NCBI GenBank assembly: GCA_034008185.1
Contig: CM067082.1
Coordinates: forward strand, 86,985,684-87,049,683
Source of the DNA: Gorsachius magnificus
Taxonomy: Eukaryota; Chordata; Aves; Pelecaniformes; Ardeidae
Length of the DNA stretch: 64,000 nt
Reading direction: 5' to 3'
Of this stretch, positions 12,565 to 25,395 are shown in pieces. The notes under the pieces were generated by a model. The model made no database searches, was not told the DNA's origin, and worked only from the letters and a program-made list of their open reading frames with translations. Each line of letters begins with the position of its first letter. Position 1 is the first letter of the stretch. Position numbers and translations under genes: made by a program.

Positions 12565-15014
12565 GCTGCTTTACTGCTAACAGTTAGGGCTACTCTGAAA
12601 GTTTGACTTGTGGACAGAAATGACAAATTTCTGTTAAATTATTGACACAGAAGGGAAAATACTTCTCTCCTTTGAAGTTAACTAAAAGCAAATGGGATTG
12701 TTTCCCCAAGGGAAAAGTAGGAGTTTAGTTACGATGCGTCCCCTCCCAGAAATCTTTCAAATTATACATACTGTACCCTCTGTTTATATAAATATGAATT
12801 ACATGATTGTGTGTACAGGGTCATTTGTAGTTCAAATGGAAATGCACTGCTGCTAGGCAGAGGCTACGGAGAGATCGAGGGAATTCTAGGATCTGCCATT
12901 TAACCCTTTTCAAACACGGTACCTTAAGTGGCTTTGAGTAGACCTGCAAGAAAGCTTGGCCTGGCGTGAAGTGGAGACACCCTAGTTTTTCTGGTAAATC
13001 TGGGTTTCCATGCAGCTTTAAATGAAGGGAGAAAGGCCGGTCATTTCTCATTTACGTGGTGTGCTCTGACTGTACATTGTTGTTGATGGTGACAACCAAC
13101 AGTTTATGATCTGCATTAAATTTGCTTATGTGTTCTCATCCAGCCGTGAAGTTCAAATTTTGCAAGGGATGTTTTCCCACATGCAGGATAACAGATTTGT
13201 CAGATTGACCCAAGGGTTTTTCTTTTCCAATTTGCCAGTGATTTCTTTTGCATTTCAGCTAACTTAATAAGAGTTGGTTTAAATGTCATTAAGCCATAAA
13301 TAGTCTTCTGAAACGTTTCTTCTCTGTCATACCATCGTGTTTCTGTATGTCAGTGGAAATACATATTTCTGGCCGGTTGTCTTTCTATCTTTTAAACTGA
13401 GAGTTTGTCAAATTTAAATTCACCACAGGACACTCAGTTATGGTTTTGCTCTTATTGTCTATATCCTTGGGCTTCACTTTCTACTGCCTTATGCCTCCTG
13501 CAAATTCTCTATGGAAACTTAGACAGAATTGATAGAGTTCCCTAATTTAGTAGCTCTGGGCAGTCCAAATATGACGCATATAAAGTAGGAATGTCATGAC
13601 TATTGCCTTGTAGACAAAAAATTTGTTCCCAATCTGTTCCCCCCAGCAATTTAATCGAGTTTTCCCAAAAGCCTTGCAAGCTTTGGGTAGCCTGCAGCTT
13701 ATTTCATCTCTAAGAATGCCTCCTCTCCACCAAATTTCCCACCTAGATGAACTTTTCTACTCCACGTGGGAATTAATCATCATTGGAGATGTGTGGTGTC
13801 CCCTAAAGATTGTCAGGATCAGGCTAACGGGTATGTTCTGTCTTCCTGAGACCAAGAGCTAGACTGAAGCCTCGGAAAACCAGTTGACACAGATCTGGAG
13901 GTAGCGTGGCAAAGAAGACATGGCATCCAGCAAGATCTCCTGAGCCAATTCTTCAGGTGACCTCTTTTTGCAATGTTGGTGGTGTGCAGGGTTTGTCTGG
14001 TGTGTTAAAAGACGTAATTCACTCCTCTGCTCTTGTGGATGGAGTCCTTTGCGTGGTGTCTCCTGCAAAAGTATTAGGAGAGCTGCCCCTGCCTCGCTGG
14101 GGAATAAAGGCTGACTGCAGAGTCAAACGCTCCTAGAAACAATGACCTGTACTTTCAGAGCCATCTGCGGAAGGAATTCGGTCTTTCCAGAGAGGCTTGG
14201 GACACACTAGCCTGTTACTGGTAGGGAGTGTTGGGCAAGTGGCTTTTTCCACAGCTTCTCAGCTATTTGCTGCCTCCGTGTCCCATGATCGTTCTCCATT
14301 CTTTATAAATAATTTTAGATGGTAGCAAGGGATGTGTTTACATTTCCATTAGCAGTGAATTTGCCAGAGGCACACTCATAATGGCCTGTTAATAAAAAGC
14401 AACGCAGGTGGATACCGTTTCAGAAAGCAAATGCTTGAATTAGATACACAGGGATCAGTATTGGATTCACAGGTATCAGTATCTATTGACCCAACACTAT
14501 ATCTACGATATCTCTCCTGGTCTCACCTCAGGTAATGTTAGAGCCAGCAAGGTCAGTAGGCTTGTCCAGTTGAAATGGAAACAGGGCAGTTGTATCACCT
14601 GAAATTTGTAGCAGCTTCTCTCATTTGGAGATCACTCGGGTTTTGACAGACAAAGCTATGTAACTAATACAGAGGGTTTTCTTCCTGAAAGTTAGTTTTC
14701 CAGATGCTTTATTCATGTAATCCTAAGAATCTGAGCCTCAACATACTTCCACTGAGCAAAATACCTGGGTTGTTTAAAGCTGTGCATGGATCATGGCAAA
14801 CAGCATCACGCTTCTTTCTTTTGCTAAAGGCAATAAGATATCTGCTGCAGGCTTCTAAACCAGTTTGAGGTTGTCTAATGAAAGGTATAGGCTAAGAGCT
14901 GTACACTGTTTTTAAAGTACTGTCCTGTTGAGAATATGGATTGCATTTTGTGATTCTTTACTCTCTACCTGCATCAAATAAGAAGCATGAGTATAAACTG
15001 GCCATGACTAACTT

Positions 15015-15158
15015 TAGGCTGGATATAGGAGGGTTCCTAGTATCAGAGCTCTGTGCTTCTGGAACAGCTTTCCAATAGGAGTAATGGGGGCAAGAACAAA
15101 CTGACCAAATACTTGAAAGATGAATCATGATAAATTAATGAACAGGACAGTATGAAAT
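15015..15158 (+). mobile_element. Old CR1 LINE 3' fragment
   Basis: The segment reads as a diverged copy of the amniote CR1 3' region. A GGCTGGATATAGGAGGG start is followed by a TTCTGGAACAGCTTTCC block, then GTAATGGGGGCAAGAAC, then a GATAAATTAATGAACAGGA-like end. In the family these correspond to 'GGAACAGCCTCCC ... GTGGTGGGGGCAAA ... CTTGATAAATTTATGAATGGG'. No coding part of the element remains. The divergence points to an old insertion. Confidence 0.6.
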
Positions 15159-17020
15159 GAGTACACCAGAAGTGTAAAACTCCGTGGGCTGGTCGTGGGA
15201 CATGATCACATGAGTTATTTCTCTACTAAATAGTCAGTGATGCTCAGTGCTTAGCACTGTCCATTTATGCCTAGTTATCACAGAGATATTGCAATGTGAA
15301 ATTTGAGCACAGTGGGAGAAATCAAGCCAAGCTGTTAAGCAAGATGATATTCTATCAGTTATCGCTCTCTATCCTTACTGTAGCAACAGGGTTATAGGGC
15401 TGCGATACCTAGCCAAAACCATAAGGCAGAAAAAGAACTTGATTATATGAATTCAGTCAGGGGTCAATTGGTGTTATCCAGCATTTTTAGATCACCCCTC
15501 TATTCTAACCTTTGTATTTTATGTAATGGCATTGAGCTCCTTCTGCAGCCCAATATCCAGCCCCCTCTAACACTCCCAGCTCAAACCCATCCTCTCCACA
15601 TATTCTTGCACTCTGAGCTCAGCTACAGTAGCCGTGGTGGTGTTCAGCTTAAGTCCTCTGAAATCCAGCACTCCTTCTCCCCTTTACCATCTCCCTGCAA
15701 CCCTTCGTAGCCTGCCTGGTTGCCTCCAGCTCCAGCCAGGCAAAAATGACAAGATTCTCTTTGTCAGTAAAGAGATGTTAGGAAGAACTAAGGTAGGTAG
15801 ACAATATAGAGAGAAAGATCCAGCCTTTTGAAAATGCTGTCAGGGCATTTTACAAACGTTTTCACATTTGCTCGGTAGCACACGGAACCTTAACTCTGTC
15901 ATCTCCTTCATTATTTAACTCTACAGCTTTAATGGAACACTTTCTTAATGAGCCAGAGCAGAAGTAATTACTTTTGGCTGGGTATTTATCAATGGTAGTT
16001 TAAATGTTGTTTTGTCCTTTGTCAGATTTGTGCATTAATTCAAAGATCAGTTGGGTTCTGAAGAGTGAGGCAATGGAAAAGGCAGTGAGAAAAGCTTTAT
16101 GTTCATGGAGTTTTTTGCTCAGTTTACAAGTAAAAATTGAGTGGTTTTGCTGGCTGCTGGCACCTAAAAATCTTAACCTGGTCTGGGAGAGTCACAGAGG
16201 ATTCTCTGCTATCTACATGACGACCAGTAACGAAGTCCCTATTACCCAGACTGTGGTTTGTGCAGCTGTATTGTCTAAAATAGAGATTTTCAGCTGGTGA
16301 TGCTTGGATCCTAGGGACTCCATGGGTGGCTTCTAGGCCTCTCTGAAAAGTAACTAAGAAAAAGTGTGTTTGATAGTGGGCTTACATTTACTTTCATAGC
16401 TGCACTTTTCCTTCTGGGAAAAAAAAACCAAACAACCCAACTTCAGCAATCTGCAAATTAAAAAAAAAAATCTTTTGGCTAGGGTTTATCCTACAGTCAC
16501 ATGGATGTTAACAGCTGTTAATGGGGAGGGATGTGGGATTGTGTAGATACACCTGAGGGTGCGTTTGGGCTTGCAGTTGTATTTAGCCTGTGTAGGGAAG
16601 CTTCTGTGCTGGAGTTTAGAAACATATCTGTTAACTCTTGCTTAACATCAGTTAAAACCTTAGCATTGGGTGAGTGTTTGTTGGATTACCTTTTCCCTCA
16701 TACAGGTCTGATTAAATGGGAGTGGCTCTCATTCAGTTTTATTACACTGAGAGGTGTTTGGTACATATCACACTATAGCAGTCTCCAATAAACTAAGCAA
16801 ACTGTACTAATAAGAACATAAACTGTTCAAAACAAATCCAGGATCAACATGCACAGCTGATGTGTGGTGGCTGCAAACAGAATTACTGCAATGCAGATGC
16901 TTGCAAATACTCCAGGTCAGGCACAGGTCTGAGGTCTTGGATGAAATCTTTGCATCCTCCATTCTGTTTATGCACTGAAGTGTGTTTCTGTGGAATTAGG
17001 TTGTTCTGTAAAAACAGCAT

Positions 17021-17053
17021 ATAAATGTATATATATGTATGTATTTTTTTTTA
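17021..17053. repeat. AT-rich microsatellite with T run
   Basis: TATATAAATGTATATATATG-type alternation is followed by GTATG and a run of T. Low-complexity DNA. Confidence 0.75.
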
Positions 17054-18218
17054 TTTCAATGACATTCTTCCTCATGAACATTTTCCTAAGCAGGGGCTGT
17101 TGAAGAAGCAGGTATGCAGTGCTGGCAGACCTGAAGTATCTCTTCTAGCTGACCGACACACTTTGGAGGAAAGGGCTCTTTGGAGTCCTCTGCATCACTT
17201 TGGTGCGCTTTTGAGAAAGCGTATCGGCAAATACAAAAGGCAAATGATGAATATCTAAAAATGCTGTTAGATTCACAGTCTCTTCTGTGTACATATGCAC
17301 ACACACTGATTTTACATAGGTAAAACCTTTATCTTGCTGCAAATTGCATTCTTAAACCTACAGCGTCTGGTTTATGTGTGCTCTAGGTTTGCAAACCTGT
17401 TTGAGAATGAGACCTAATCCCTCATGATTTGCCACCCTTGCTTTTTCTTTTGTCAGCTTTTTTAATTGCCAGCTTTTTCAACTAAGCTTGAAAAAGAAGA
17501 AATCTTATAATGACTTCAGTTAATATAGTGGTAAGTGCAAAGAGGCTGAATTTGAATGGACCTTGAACATGTGCCTGCAAGGTTAGCAAGGGACTTTGTT
17601 AATATATAGTAATCCAAGACGACTAAATTATAATCAGTCAGAGCCATCAATAGGAAAAGCAAGAGATAATTTGCAAATGCTGTTATGCTGGGTTTGGGAA
17701 GGGATATGAGAAAAGACCATAATTTGGTCCATTCTGCAGTGGACTGAATGGATCCATGCTGCTGCTAAAAAGGCCAAATGCACTAAAAGTGAAACAAAGG
17801 AGAATCATTTATTAGGTCAGTTAAATACTCAAAGTAATTGGTTTGAATATAGCAATTAGAGTATATTTTCAAGTTTGTATTTTGAACATACAAATTTGCA
17901 ACTGTAATAAGTAAAAGACACATTTTTAAAGATATTACAGTGCTTGTTGCATGGAGCTATACTCATATACATGGGCTTTTCTGAAGTTCTTAAATTCCCT
18001 GATTCCAATTTAAATAGATGGGAGCTCCTGAGGTGATTTTGGAAATTCTTCTAGTGCCTCACAGCATGCTTGGTCCTTAAAACATGTTTGAAAATCCAGC
18101 CTAAATGACTGAACTAATATTATTTTACCCACTTATTTACTGCTCAAGGGGAAAAACTTATAACTTTCTGTTGGATTTTATATTTATGGCTAATATTCAC
18201 AGAGGTCGCAGTCGTTAT

Positions 18219-18362
18219 ACAGGTGTCAGAGGCTACCAGGGCAGGTATCCCAGAGAAGGAGCAGTGGTGTATTCAGGGTGATTTAGCCATACAGGTGTCA
18301 GAGGCTACCAGGGCAGGTATCCCAGAGAAGGAGCAGTGGTGTATTCAGGGTGATTTAGCCAT
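18219..18362. repeat. Exact 72-bp tandem duplication (two copies)
   Basis: Copy 1 (18219-18290) and copy 2 (18291-18362) are identical as far as I can check by reading. Each begins ACAGGTGTCAGAGGCTACC and ends GGTGATTTAGCCAT. Because the unit is a multiple of three, a 72-codon frame (18223-18438 +) stays open across it and repeats a 24-residue peptide. Nothing about that peptide suggests a protein. Exact identity implies a very recent duplication or an assembly artefact. Confidence 0.92.
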
Positions 18363-21300
18363 GGGGTCAAGGGGAGGAGAGTTAGGAGGTGCTGACTTCC
18401 TACACATGAGGGATGGGGACTTCTGCATCTGCTCCTGAACAGAGGAAAAACACAGGCAGCCCAAAACAGGACTAGCAAGGCTTTTGGGTAAGGGGCAATA
18501 GTAAGGGGAACTTGTGGAAGTTTTTCAGACCTGTCTTGAGGGCAAGCTGTGATTTCAGGTGCGGGCTCTAACAGCCCCCAGTGCGTCTCGGGTGGTACCC
18601 GCACTCAGTTTTTCCTCTTGTTCCAGTCCCTCCAGCTTTTGCATTGATTGCATCTTCTTGTTCTTCTGCAGGTCTTCCCATTCTCTCTACCCTGGGAAGG
18701 ATTCAAAACCTTTTCTAAAGTGAATAGTTCACTTACAGTGCTACCATGGCATAAGATGCTTTGTTTTTGCAGTTACTGTTCATTTAAATCAATCAACTGT
18801 TCATTTAAATTCTGCTAAAAGCATACCAAGCAATTGTAACTACAACTAACAAATATTCTTAAATTTCGATGCTATCACTTCTTCCAGCAAAAATAGTTTG
18901 TGCCCAGGCAATGAAAATGGAAATTAAAAAGATTAAATGTGTTTAATTAAAGTTATGGCACAAAGGACTATGATAGCTTATCCACCACTAAAACTAAAGG
19001 TAACTTCCCATTTTAATAAACAAACAAAGGAAACCCTTTGTCCCAGTGCTTTCCATACTGCATCTTCTGAAGTCAGAGATACCTGGGAAATCCTGTGAAG
19101 GCAGAGTGCATAAAAGTGTATTATTGAAGTATTTTCTTTTGTTGTCCTTGTGGGGGAGTGTGTTATGGAGAGGGGGGAGTTGTAAGATTATGGAGCCTCC
19201 AGTAGGATTTTCAGAAGCAAAGGGAAGTTTGAGGAACAGGGTGTTGGGAAGAGGCAGGGTTCAGGTAAGTGGTTGGAAAGGCTCAGTCCTGCAGGCTCGC
19301 GCAGCTTCCTGCACTGGTGGCAATACTCAGTCCTGTCCACTGTGTTATTTCAAGCAGTAAAGCCCGTGTCATTTTTGGAAGCGGCCTGGGACCGCTGGAA
19401 ATTATTTGGGAGCTGGGAAGTGTTGGATCTCTGTCTCTTCTTTTCCCATTCTCTTCTTTGGAGAGTGATGTTTTCACAGCCTGTGCATGTCCTTGACTTT
19501 CCCACCAGGCCACACATCCAGAGCTCACATCGTCTCCCATAGAGGCATGCTCACCAACAAGTGGGGAGCACTACCTAATAACTGTCAGAGGAGTTAATAG
19601 CTTCTTACCAAACACATATTTATTTGTATCTCATTGATCATTTGCCTGGAAACTTTATAGAGTCTACGCCATTTTGAGACGCCTTAAGAAAAACATTTGG
19701 TTAAGAGCAAGGAGGGGCGAACTGTAGGCTGTCTCTTATGGAAATCCCCCTGATGTTTGGGAGGTCCTTTGCTGGGAGATAAAGGGAAGTTTTGATTAGT
19801 TGTTATTACTGCTATTTGCTTAGTGTACCTTAGCTGAACTTTCTTTACCTCACGCGTGGCTTGAACTAAAAAAAAAAAAAACCACCTCTGTGAAGAGTTG
19901 TCATGTTGCAACTGTACTTTGCAGCATGGAGAGTTGTGAGCTCTGACTTAAACAGCCAAAGATTTTATTGATGACACTGTAGTATAGTCAACATATGGGC
20001 CTCTGTGTAAAGGAAGTAGTGATCAAGGATGTATCTAATTATTCATTTGTTAGCAGCCTGGTTTGTTCTAATACTTTCTTGGATCTGAGTTATGGTCAGA
20101 TCTTGAAGATGATGACGACCATAGGGTGCCTGGGAATACAAAGCACTTTCACCACGCTGGCTTCAATATGTTGTCATGTTATAATTATTATAGTTTATTC
20201 ATTGTCACTAACCTGTTTAAATATTTGAGAACAAAGTGGTGTGGTTATATAAAACTTTGTGCAAGAAAACCCAGCTCTCAAGATCTTTTTTAGGCGCTGC
20301 TGTTGTCATCTGTAGTCCCCTTTGATCCCAACCACATATCCGCATAGTAGCTTTGAGGATCTGTGAACCATTTCTCCCTTTCTCCCCATTTCAGATTGCG
20401 GCTGATGCTCGTTAGAACATGTCAGAGCATCTCTTTGAAGAAACATGGTGGCGACAGTGGCTGATCAAAACCCAAATGCTCAAAAACCTTGTGGGGGGAA
20501 GAAATCCATATGTCAGAATCCTGTCACATCTTAAATCTGTTATTGGAGGGAAAACAGGCTAATGTTTAGGGCACTGGTTGGGAATCAGAAAAAAAAAAAA
20601 GGATTCAGCACTCAGTTTCCCATCTAACCATGGAAGGACTGTTTCGTTCTCCCTGTTCCTTAGTTCCCCAGGTGAAAATGGGGCTTTTCTTTCTCTCAGA
20701 GGCTTGTAAGAGTGAGTTCGTTAAGTGTTGGGACAGGTAGGCCCTCTAATGATGGTAGGAGCTCAGATGGGTGCGACTGGAAGCACGAGGTGGGGATGTC
20801 CTCTGGTGCGTGAGTGATTCAGGGGCATGGCTGTGTGCTTACTGCTTGTAACCCCTGAGAGCTTCAATGCCAGAGCAAAGAGCGCGGTAACTTAGCAAGT
20901 CACAGAGCTGTCTTATGGAAGACCACATTGACCCTTAAGAGTTATTCCCAGAAACATCAGCTCATCTCATCATGTAAGTATAATACAGCCCTAATCTGGA
21001 GAGTTGTTATGGGAAAGCAGTCTTATTCCATGGATTACAGAGGTTCCCTGCAGGTGTCTCCTTCATTTCTGACAGTTTTGTAAAGCCAAAAAGGTAGAGA
21101 GGGTGTGAGCTGGAAACTCCTACTCTTCAGCATTGGACCCATGGTTTACTGATTTACAGCTTCTGTAAAATGCTGTTGATGGCATCAAACTTACAAAAAC
21201 GTGTTTCGGGGCATAATATGCACCAATGATGCATTTTCAGTGATGGAAGCCTGTGAAGCAATGGGCACTGTCTGAGTCTAGAAATCCAGGCTGAGTTCAC

Positions 21301-24300
21301 AGTACTGACAAATAACTTGGAAATGAGTGTCAGCTATCACTGGCAGGAGGAAAAGGACAGAAGTCAGCACTGTCCTCAAGAGATGTTTCTATAAGATGAA
21401 CCTGCAATTGACATTCTGTGTATTTTCTGCCTCTTCAAATATGAAACTGAATGGCAAACACTAAAAAAGCTTTCTAATGATAATGCTCAATTCTGCAGTG
21501 TTCCTGGCATTAACCTAATTCAAAGAAAGAGTCTATCATATCTCTATGCTTTCGTTCTTGGAAAAGGTTCCTCCGATTGCCAGTGGCACTGTCTGACTGC
21601 CCAAATGAAGGGATCCCCCAGGAGCTTTGGATCCCAGTCCAGGCAGCCGGCCTGGAGCCCTCACCTCACCAAGCAGCGTACGCTCCCCATGGCCAAGGTT
21701 ACTGCTGAATGACCTGCGTAGGGAAATAAACGGGCTTTCATGTGAAGCTCTTGATGGTGCCACCTCTAGAGCTGCTCTGTGAAGACTATGCTATGCAAAA
21801 ATATTGATAGACATGATAAAAATAACTTGTCATTTCTATTTTTAGGGAAGGGATTGAATACTTGTTTGCAGAGTCCAGCCTCGTAGGGCCCTGAATCCAA
21901 AACTGAGGCCTCTTGGCCCTTTCGTGATGCAAACGGTAATTTAAAATATACATCTGGCACAGTGCAAAGAGAGAACATCCAGCATCTGTCACATTCCATT
22001 ATCTTGCCTTGCTCCTATTAGGCTATTATTAGTATTTAAACTAAATATATCTTCCCGCAGGCTGCTAACCATAATACCTCATTCAAGTATCCATTCCTTT
22101 TGTTGCCGCAAACGGTTCTGAATATCACGTAAATGAAACTGGAACATCATTTGATGGACTGTTATCATATTTTATTGCTTTATTTTATTTTAAATGGGAG
22201 GAAACAAAACTTGCCAAATGTTGTTGTATGGTTTGAAGAAAATGAAATGTATTTCCGTATCGTTTTGGGTGAGGGAAGTGAACAGAGGCTTTTCTAATGG
22301 AGATCAGCTGCAGGCATTTGGTTCCACACTAGCAAGGGCCCATATGCTGTCACTGGTGTATCGGTTTTGTCTTGGGGCTGTAAGACTCTGGAATGACTGG
22401 TTTTTTTTTTTAAACTGTCTTTTATAATTAATTATCTGCCTCCTTTATCTCTTCAAAGCCATGTGAAATAAAGACGTCGTAAGGGACTAGAATTACTCTA
22501 AGCAAGAAGTTAGCTTAGAAATGTTTCCCTCCCAAGTCGAATGCTGTGTTTCCACAGGGAGTTCTGCTCAGCAGTTAGAAAAAAAAATGCCCAAACCCTA
22601 GGGTAGCCTTTTGAAATGAGTTGTGGTTTTAATTCATATCAGCACAGACCGCAGTGCTTGCCAGGGCCCAGAGCGGTGCCCTTCCCCAGGCTGCCACAAA
22701 GGATGCTCATGAAGCAGCCAGCCTGCATCACAGTTTGGCAGGCGCTCCGCTCTACGACTTTGCTCCTACATCAAGCAGTGCCCCCTTATGTTCCAAGGTC
22801 CTGGGACAGGATCGTCCGCACGGTTGAACGCGGCGGTCTCGGGCATTATTTTGGCCTAGGCCAGGTAGCGCCAACTCGAATAGTTCCTGAGATGGGTGGA
22901 TGCTAGCGCAGAGCGGCGGCAGTCCCGGGGAGTAAAGGGAGCAGTGGTGCGGACATGAGCCTTCCTCGCCCAGGGGCTCAGTCCCAGAGAGCAGTCCCGA
23001 CAACATTTAATTTCAAAGCAGGGAAAACGAGGGTCCTGCAGCCCCAGGCGCGTCTGCAGGGGCTGTCCCACCACCCCAGCTCAGTGAGCTAGAGGGTAGC
23101 CGTGGTGCTCTGGCTAGAAAGCCTGGGCACAGCATCACTCAAATGCAACTGTTCAGCTGCTGGTCTCTGAGCTGTGGCATTCAGAGTTGCACTGAATATC
23201 TCAAAAGTGCCTGGAAATGACCTTTTAATTGTTTGTTTCTGAGGCTGTTGGTTTTTTGCTGGTAGAGTCCCCTGGCACAGAGTAGAATAAACTATTTCAA
23301 GTTGGCTGTGTGTCAGTTTGACAGTGAAGGATCAGTAAGGTGCAGAGGCCTTGTTCTGAATCTGACTGCCTGCACGGTGTCAAAACGGGGATGAGGCTCT
23401 GGACCTGCCATAGCAGCTCTCCTCTCTCCCCAAAACTCCTCTGAGCTGAGCTGCCCTCTCAGCGCAGGCAAGGTGCTCCTACGCATCAGAAGTACTTGGT
23501 TTTAAGCTAATCCTATCTTCTACCTGACATTATTTATTTATTGTTTTACATTATTTATTATAGTACTGTACTTGTTAAATATGAAAACAGTACCAATATG
23601 TTAGGAGTCACTCTTTCTGCCCCGTGCAAGTCTCACTTTTATGGATGAGCAAAGACCCACATGCACCTGGAGCAAATCCACTGCCCGGGTCCCTCCCAAA
23701 TGGCTTGCAGGGTCCGGGGCTGGCAAGGGGCAGGTCTTACCTGCTTTTCAGTGCCCTGTCTGCAAGCCTGCACCCACAGTTGTGGTGACCTGCCTGGGTG
23801 TGCTAGCTTGGAGGGAGCAGTCGCACCGCGTTACAGCCCAAGGAGACAGAGTTGTTGTGTCCCGGGTGGCTTTCCCAGCCTGAGCATCGGCAGCCGTAAC
23901 CTCTCAGCCTGCATCCCCTGGGGGCTCAGCAAGGTCTGGGCTGCCGGCATCCCACAGAAGGTAGGGAGGCTTCCGAGCTTCCGTGTGAGCTGGCCGAGAC
24001 AGAAAATTTGAGCTCTGCTTTGGGCCAGCAGCGCAACAAAGACAAGCCTTGCATTACAGGCGTGCTGTTGCTCTGGAAACTTGAAGCCTCCTGTAAGCAA
24101 TGCAATTACTAACTGGTTATCACTTTTGCTTCACCAAGGAGAAGATTTTGTTAATTTAGAGAAGGCTAAGAACACAGAAATAGATTTATTTTTTTTTACA
24201 AGGCTTCCTCCTAACAGCCTTTAAAGAAACTGTATTTCTTTCTCTGTGATCACTGTAGGACCTACCTCCAGAAGGCAAATGTATAAAATCTTCTCTATCA

Positions 24301-25127
24301 GCCTCTAAACATTTCCTGTACAAGAGAAAAGACGACTCTCTTTTCTGAGTTATCTCATCTTGAGCTGGCATGGAAACTTGTTTAGTGCACAGTAGCAGCT
24401 GCATCTCCTCAGCTTAAATTGGTATGTGGCTGCTGCTTACCTCAGCTCTTCTCCTGACTTGTTAACAAAATGATTATTGGAAGGTGCACTTCTTAAATCT
24501 AAATGTTAAATGTTGTTTGGGAACAACTCATGTCCCCTTTCCTCCTGGCTGAATTAGTTCCCTGAAGGAACTAACCCGTAAGGCTATTAGCCATGACAGT
24601 AAGCACAGGTGTTGAAAAATATCATCTCTGGGGGATGAGGGAGTGTTTTGTTCCTGAACTATGGAAGAAAAGGCTCAGCTATAAAACAATAGGGTTTTAA
24701 AACTTTTTTAAGCTGCAACAGTTCTTGATGTCTAAAAATGCCTTTGCAGACTTGCTGCCTTGTGCAGTGTCTTCTGAGACCCTGCTTTTTCCTAAAATAC
24801 CCGTGTTTGGGTTGGCACTGTATGAGGTGCCTTTTAAAGGAAATGTGAATGAAAGCGAGTGGTGTTACTGAATGTCCATATGCAGCAAAGAACTGTAGGA
24901 AATGTGTTTTATCCCCAAGAGCCTGAGGAAACCACAAGGCAGAAAACCCCTTGGTGGCAGCTCTGCCACAAGAAGAGGATACAGCGGCAGCAGGGAAGCC
25001 TCAGAGATGGCCAAGGATGGAAGAAGGCACCGAGCTGCCCGCCACACCCCCTGTGGATGCCCTACCCAGGAGGGAGACGTCCACCGGGGTCAGGGTGGGA
25101 TGGGTGTGAGGCCGCTTGGCTTTCTGG
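18363..25127. other. Gene-free upstream sequence
   Basis: No gene recognised. A MIR-like SINE lies near 20562. An AT-rich segment at about 22020-22190 is rich in homeodomain-type TAAT words. A locally GC-rich patch near 22640-23080 has open frames on both strands with no family resemblance. A second patch at 23640-24010 is similar. Confidence 0.55.
20562..20735 (+). mobile_element. MIR/CORE-SINE fragment, sense
   Basis: The landmarks of a sauropsid MIR-type SINE occur in order: TTTAGGGCACTGGTTGGGAA (box and core start), GGAATCAG, CAGTTTCCCATC, then TTAGTTCCCCAGGTGAAAAT and GGGG, then CTCTCAGAGGCTTGTAAG, ending GTTCGTTAAGTGTTGGGA. In the family these are '...TAGAGCACTGGACTGGGAATCAG ... CAGTTTCCCCATCTGTAAAATGGGG ... 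CTCACAGGG..GTTGTGAGGATT ... AAGCGCTTTGA'. An internal A run at 20590-20600 interrupts it. Confidence 0.68.
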
Positions 25128-25395
25128 TACAAAACTGGCCTCAAGTTGCGCCAGGGCAGGTTTAGGTTGGACATTAGGAAAATTTTTTTCACTGGAAGGG
25201 TTGTTAAGCACGGGAACAGGCTCCCTAGGGAAGGGGTCAAGTACCATCCCTGGAGGTATTTAAAAGAGGGGCAGACGAGGTGCTTAGGGACATGGTTTAG
25301 TGGTGGGATGGCAGGGTTAGGTTGACAGTTGGACTTGATGATCTTAGAAGTCTTTTCCAACCTAAACGATTCTATGGTTCTATGGTTCTATGAAA
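25128..25395 (+). mobile_element. CR1 LINE 3' end
   Basis: This is a 5'-truncated CR1 copy. It has the diagnostic blocks CTGGCCTCAAGTTGCGCCAG, GGTTGGACATTAGGAAAA, GTTAAGCACGGGAACAGGCT, CCATCCCTGGAGGTATTTAA, GGTGCTTAGGGACATGGTTT and GTTGGACTTGATGATCTTAG. It ends in the CR1 terminal octamer array (GATTCTATGGTTCTATGG) instead of poly-A. It is similar enough to the bird consensus that it is younger than the other CR1 pieces here. The coding part is absent, as in most avian copies. Confidence 0.93.

Larger units (their letters stand above)
12565..18216. other. Gene-free upstream sequence
   Basis: No supported gene. Open frames are all under about 100 codons with no recognisable product. It contains an old CR1 fragment near 15015 and an AT microsatellite near 17021. 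An AT-rich stretch around 13230-13290 has several TAAT and ATTTGCAT-like words and may be regulatory, but nothing in the window proves it. Confidence 0.55.

Noticed and set aside
12237..12626. 129-codon minus-strand frame with a threonine-histidine run
   Set aside because: The run is the translation of the TG microsatellite and the rest matches nothing known to me.
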